This document shows, piece by piece, positions 60,849 through 64,000 of a DNA stretch of 64,000 nucleotides. How positions within the stretch are numbered: the stretch's first letter is position 1; every line of letters begins with the position of its first letter. Where the stretch lies: the NCBI RefSeq assembly GCF_016592155.1, contig NZ_AP024237.1:682001-746000 (forward strand), written 5' to 3'. Source of the stretch: Mycobacterium heckeshornense (GTDB lineage: Bacteria > Actinomycetota > Actinomycetes > Mycobacteriales > Mycobacteriaceae). Under the pieces are notes generated by a model. It was given only the letters and a program-made list of their open reading frames with translations. It did no database searches and was not told the DNA's origin. Both the position numbers and the translations under genes were made by a program.

Positions 60849-61564
60849 TTACGTTCAGCGGCATTAGCGGCGCGTTCGGCGGCTTCGACGTCTACCGCTT
60901 TGACCAGCATCACCGTGGTAACGATCATCCAGACGCAGAACACGGTGAGCGGAATCCAGAAGGCGAACAATCCGTTCCACGCCAAGGGTCCCTTGTGGAA
61001 CACGTATATCGCGGCACCCGGCACCCCGAAGACGGCGTACCAGATCTGGAAGTAGCCGAACCAGCGCGGGAAACTCGGCACCTCGCGCTTATCGATGAAC
61101 ACGGCGAAGGCAAGAATGATGACTTGGGTGATGAGTGGGCCAACGAGGCCGACGAAGATGAGCCAGAACATGTCGCTAAGTGCCTGGGTGACATCGGGAT
61201 TGGCGTGCGGCCGGTAGGCAGCAGCAGTAGCGAAGATCGCGCACAACGCGAACCCGAACGGGAAGGTCACGCTGAGCAGGATCTGCGTCACCGACATGAC
61301 ACCCCAGTAGCCCTCGATTCGTCGCACCTGGCGAGACAGCAGAGCGAAGAATGGCGCAAAGAGGGGGAATGCGAGAAAGATCATGAACGCCATGCCGATA
61401 CGGATGCGCAGTTCGTTCTCGGCGTAGCGGGCGGCGGTCTCGGCGGCGGTGGCGGACGGGTCGTAGGGCGGGATGAATCCTGCGACGAATACAAACAGGA
61501 CGAGAAACACCCCAATCCCGGCCAGGCCTAGCCAGCCCGCGGCCTTCTCGATCTTGACGTGCAT
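60830..61564 (-). CDS. Multi-helix membrane protein of unknown function
   Basis: 244 residues with about six hydrophobic helices (GWLGLAGIGVFLVLFVFVAGF, AFMIFLAFPLFAPFFALL, LLSVTFPFGFALCAIF, MFWLIFVGLVGPLITQVIIL, FGYFQIWYAVFGVPGAAIYVF, FWIPLTVFCVWMIVTTVML). Family not recognised. First gene of the operon that ends with the oxidase subunit-like genes, so the three may form one membrane complex. Confidence 0.75.
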   Translation of the reverse strand: MHVKIEKAAGWLGLAGIGVFLVLFVFVAGFIPPYDPSATAAETAARYAENELRIRIGMAFMIFLAFPLFAPFFALLSRQVRRIEGYWGVMSVTQILLSVTFPFGFALCAIFATAAAYRPHANPDVTQALSDMFWLIFVGLVGPLITQVIILAFAVFIDKREVPSFPRWFGYFQIWYAVFGVPGAAIYVFHKGPLAWNGLFAFWIPLTVFCVWMIVTTVMLVKAVDVEAAERAANAAERKWEQAA

Positions 61565-61648
61565 GTAATCGCCTCCCGCCCAGCAGGCAAAAACGGATGC
61601 CGGCCACGTTAATCGAGTCGCAAGCCGCTAGTCAACCATCGATCCACT

Positions 61649-61680
61649 ATAACCCCGGCCGGCTGTTAGGGTGGGGTTAT
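61649..61680. promoter_or_regulatory. Inverted repeat ATAACCCC-N16-GGGGTTAT at TetR start
   Basis: Exact eight-base arms (61649-61656 and 61673-61680), the right arm overlapping the ATG of the TetR gene. The centre holds CCGGCCGG and GTTAGGG. It lies in the divergent gap between the oxidase-like operon and the TetR gene; likely operator controlling both. Confidence 0.6.
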
Positions 61681-62308
61681 GGCGTTGCGTCGGGCTCCCC
61701 GGGTGCGGCGCGGCAGCGCGCCGGGATTGTTGCGCGAAGCCGCCCGAGAGCTCTTCGCAGAACACGGCTACCGGGTCACCACCCGCGAAATCGCTGAGCG
61801 GGCAGGGGTTTCTCACGATCTGATCTTTCGGTACTTCGACTCCAAGGAACGCTTGTTCTTCGAATCAGTCGGCAGGCCACTGCTCGACGCCGTCGACGGT
61901 CTGCACCGCCGATGGCTCGATGACCCGGGCTTGCGGTCACTTGATCCGAAAGAGCTCGCCCGCCGCTTCACCAGTGACTTCTACTGCTTCCTCTCCGACA
62001 ACCAGGCAATCGCTCGCGCAATGGTGCACCTGTTCACTGAGGGACCGACCGGTGGCGAGCTCGACGTCCTGCGGTCCCGCATCGATGACACCCTCAGTGC
62101 GATGTTGCCGGCGGTCGACGCCGTGCTTTCCGTCGACGGGATCAGGCGCTCTTCGCCGGCTCTGCAGCTACGGATCGTGCTACTCTTCGTGGGCGCAATC
62201 GCGACATTCCTGCCCAAGACATATCCCAGAGATGACGACGCCCCGTCGCGAAATGCGGTGATTGACGAGCTATCTCAGTTCATCTACAACGGGCTGCGCG
62301 AAAGTTAG
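61679..62308 (+). CDS. TetR family regulator
   Basis: 209 residues: HTH about 15-60 (RELFAEHGYRVTTREIAERAGVSHDLIFRYFDSKERLFFE), helical ligand domain after. No clear ribosome site precedes ATG 61679, and TATAAC (61648-61653) sits 25 bases upstream, so the message may be nearly leaderless. Divergent from the oxidase-like operon and convergent with an acyl-CoA synthetase (4-base overlap of stops). Confidence 0.9.
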   Translation: MALRRAPRVRRGSAPGLLREAARELFAEHGYRVTTREIAERAGVSHDLIFRYFDSKERLFFESVGRPLLDAVDGLHRRWLDDPGLRSLDPKELARRFTSDFYCFLSDNQAIARAMVHLFTEGPTGGELDVLRSRIDDTLSAMLPAVDAVLSVDGIRRSSPALQLRIVLLFVGAIATFLPKTYPRDDDAPSRNAVIDELSQFIYNGLRES

Positions 62309-63840
62309 CCGGCCTTCAGCGGGGTGGAGTACTTTTTCACCAGCTCCTGCTTGTAGAGCTTGCCGGTGTCGGTACGGGGTAGTTGCGACTCGAACGAAAT
62401 AGACCGCGGACACTTGTAGTGCGCCAAGCGCTCCCGCACCCACGCCAACAGCTCCGCTGCAAACTCTTCGGTGGCATCGGCAGGGTCGACGGTCTGCACG
62501 ACGCCTTTGACCGACTGGCCCATCCGTTCGTCGGGGATGCCGAACACGGCGGCGTCCAGCACCTTGGGGTGGGTGACCAACAAGTTCTCGGCTTCCTGCG
62601 GGTAGATGTTCACCCCACCGGAAATGATCATGTGATGGCGGCGGTCGGTCAGGTACAGGTAGTCGTCCTCGTCGAGGTAACCGATGTCGCCGACGGTTGC
62701 CCAGCCGTGCGCATCCCGCGACGCCGCCGTCTTGGCCTCGTCGTTGAGGTAGTCGAAGGGATAGCCGCCCTCGTAATAAATTTCGCCGACCTCGCCGCGC
62801 GGCAGCTCGACGCCGTTTTCGTCGAGAATGTGCGGGATCCCGACCAATGGCTTACCCACCGAACCCGGATGCGCGAGCCAGTCCTCGGCTGCGATAAAAG
62901 AGGCCCCTACTGCCTCCGATGCCGCGTAGTACTCGTCGATGATCGGGCCCCACCAGTCGATCATCTGCTTTTTGATGTCGACTGGGCACGGCGCGGCTGC
63001 GTGCACGACACGGCGCAGGCTGGACAGGTCATACGAATTGCGCACATCCTCCGGGAGTTTAAGCATCCGCACGAACATCGCGGGGACGAACTGCGCGTGG
63101 GTTACTCGGTAGCGCTGAATGCACTCCAAGGCCCGCTCGGCGTCAAACGTCTCCATCACCACGGTGGTGCCACCCAGCGACTGCACCGACATCGACCAGA
63201 ACGACGGCGCGGTGTGATACAGCGGCGCAGGACTCAGATACACCGCGTCACCGGACAATCCGACGGCCGTCAGCAGCGGCATCAACATGTTGGATGCCTG
63301 GGCCGGCGAGATGTGCGGCAGTTCTCGCCGGATGCCCTTAGGGCGGCCGGTGGTGCCCGATGAATATTGCAGCAAGTCGCCCTCGAGTTCATCGGGGATC
63401 GGTGTCGATGGTTGATCGGCCACGCAGTCGGGATAGCGTCGCCAGCCGGCGAGGGTATCGTCGGCGATGAGTCGTAGCTCGGGCAGCCCGGCCGGCAGGT
63501 GCTCGGCGAGCCCTTCACACATCGTGCGCATCGCCCGCGAGCCGACAATCGCCCTGGCGCCGCTGTTGTCGACGATATAAGCGGCTTCTGCTGGGGTCAG
63601 GTGAGTATTGATCAGCGCGTAGTACAAGCCGCTCCGGCGCGCCGCCCACATCACCGCATGAATGTGCTCGTTGTTCTCCATGATCACCGCGACGGTGTCG
63701 CCTTCGGACAGCCCGGCCTGCCGGAAGAAATGCGCAAGCCTGTTGGCTCGCGTCTCCAGTTCGGCGAAGCCGATCACGATACCCGACGGGTGCAGGATGA
63801 TGGCGGCTTTGGTGGAGTCGACATGCTCCCGGATCTGCAT
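62305..63840 (-). CDS. AMP-dependent acyl-CoA synthetase (FadD type)
   Basis: 511-residue ligase: P-loop LLQYSSGTTGRPKGIRRE at 156-173, YYAASEAVGASF, GWATVGDIGYLDEDDYLYLTDR and the C-terminal PRTDTGKLYKQEL lysine. Activates a carboxylic acid as acyl-CoA. An amidohydrolase follows 29 bases upstream on the same strand (partial in this window), so it may be part of that operon. Confidence 0.92.
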   Translation of the reverse strand: MQIREHVDSTKAAIILHPSGIVIGFAELETRANRLAHFFRQAGLSEGDTVAVIMENNEHIHAVMWAARRSGLYYALINTHLTPAEAAYIVDNSGARAIVGSRAMRTMCEGLAEHLPAGLPELRLIADDTLAGWRRYPDCVADQPSTPIPDELEGDLLQYSSGTTGRPKGIRRELPHISPAQASNMLMPLLTAVGLSGDAVYLSPAPLYHTAPSFWSMSVQSLGGTTVVMETFDAERALECIQRYRVTHAQFVPAMFVRMLKLPEDVRNSYDLSSLRRVVHAAAPCPVDIKKQMIDWWGPIIDEYYAASEAVGASFIAAEDWLAHPGSVGKPLVGIPHILDENGVELPRGEVGEIYYEGGYPFDYLNDEAKTAASRDAHGWATVGDIGYLDEDDYLYLTDRRHHMIISGGVNIYPQEAENLLVTHPKVLDAAVFGIPDERMGQSVKGVVQTVDPADATEEFAAELLAWVRERLAHYKCPRSISFESQLPRTDTGKLYKQELVKKYSTPLKAG

Positions 63841-63869
63841 GCGCTGAACGTAGACGCCCGGGTACGTCG

Positions 63870-64000
63870 TTATGCGCCAGCGGTTTGCAATGCTGGCGGC
63901 TTGGTGGCGTCAGGGTCGGGATTGCGGATGGGCAGGCCCATGAAGCGCCGCGCGTTGTCGCCCATGAAATCGTAGGTGCGGCGACGGTCCATGCCCTCGG
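63870..64000 (-). CDS. Amidohydrolase family 2 protein, C-terminal end (truncated by window)
   Basis: 43 codons ending in TAA at 63870-63872: YDFMGDNARRFMGLP is the usual C-terminal end of amidohydrolase-2 proteins, followed by a short tail (DPDATKPPALQTAGA). The rest lies beyond 64000. Third member of this family in the window. Confidence 0.75.
   Translation of the reverse strand, partial: EGMDRRRTYDFMGDNARRFMGLPIRNPDPDATKPPALQTAGA

Noticed and set aside
1..64000. Search for tRNA, rRNA, CRISPR repeats, transposase or integrase genes
   Set aside because: None recognised; no direct repeat arrays with spacers and no DDE or tyrosine recombinase motifs were seen.

Overview
The window is GC-rich, densely packed actinobacterial DNA and reads as a Mycobacterium chromosome. 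Six-gene Mce modules with paired Mce-associated proteins, many F420-dependent luciferase-like oxidoreductases, mycofactocin-type short-chain dehydrogenases, paired FadE-type acyl-CoA dehydrogenases and FadD/CaiB/SCP2-thiolase families together are typical of that genus. No insertion sequence, tRNA, rRNA, CRISPR array or phage module was seen. Nearly everything is lipid or terpenoid/steroid-like import and beta-oxidation chemistry plus local regulators.

Layout. 1-8899 (+): tail of mceA, then mceB-mceF and two Mce-associated membrane proteins, forming a lipid importer operon with 1-4 base overlaps. 8931-11299 (-): a secreted six-cysteine protein, a GntR regulator and an F420-type oxidoreductase. 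11497-13817 (+): a near-perfect TetR operator and promoter, a KshA-like Rieske oxygenase, its TetR regulator and an isochorismatase-fold protein lacking the catalytic Cys. 13820-14300: decayed copy of a DUF2889 gene. 14332-22515 (-): LLM oxidoreductase and alpha/beta hydrolase, then an operon amidohydrolase / Ltp2-like aldolase / DUF35 partner / small Cys protein / mycofactocin SDR / aldehyde dehydrogenase / DUF2889. 22663-25805: TetR and a fused double CaiB CoA-transferase. 26047-30473: SDRs, LLM enzymes and an enoyl-CoA hydratase.

30512-34409 (-): SDR / two acyl-CoA dehydrogenases / SDR, divergent from 34511-37711 (+): HMG-CoA-synthase-like OB protein / thiolase / enoyl-CoA hydratase. 37728-42764 (-): three acyl-CoA dehydrogenases, GntR regulator and thioesterase, divergent from 42851-48583 (+): aldehyde dehydrogenase / CoA-transferase / VOC protein / two SDRs / truncated hotdog protein. 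48642-53298 (-): amidohydrolase / small protein / acyl-CoA dehydrogenase / frameshifted CoA-transferase / SDR. 53392-59240 (-): thiolase / P450 / hydrolase / FadD / acyl-CoA dehydrogenase. 59378-59860: internally deleted FadD remnant and a 42-residue protein. 59944-61564 (-): oxidase subunit III and IV-like proteins with a membrane protein. 61679-64000: TetR, FadD and the end of a third amidohydrolase.

Working model (inference): the Mce complex imports a hydrophobic, probably alicyclic or steroid/terpenoid-like compound. Rieske and P450 oxygenases, F420 and mycofactocin oxidoreductases and CoA-ligases/CoA-transferases activate it. Heteromeric acyl-CoA dehydrogenases, hydratases, SDRs, thiolases and an Ltp2-type aldolase shorten it. 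Five local regulators and several recurring AT-rich palindromes between operons suggest a co-regulated regulon. The substrate cannot be read from the sequence.
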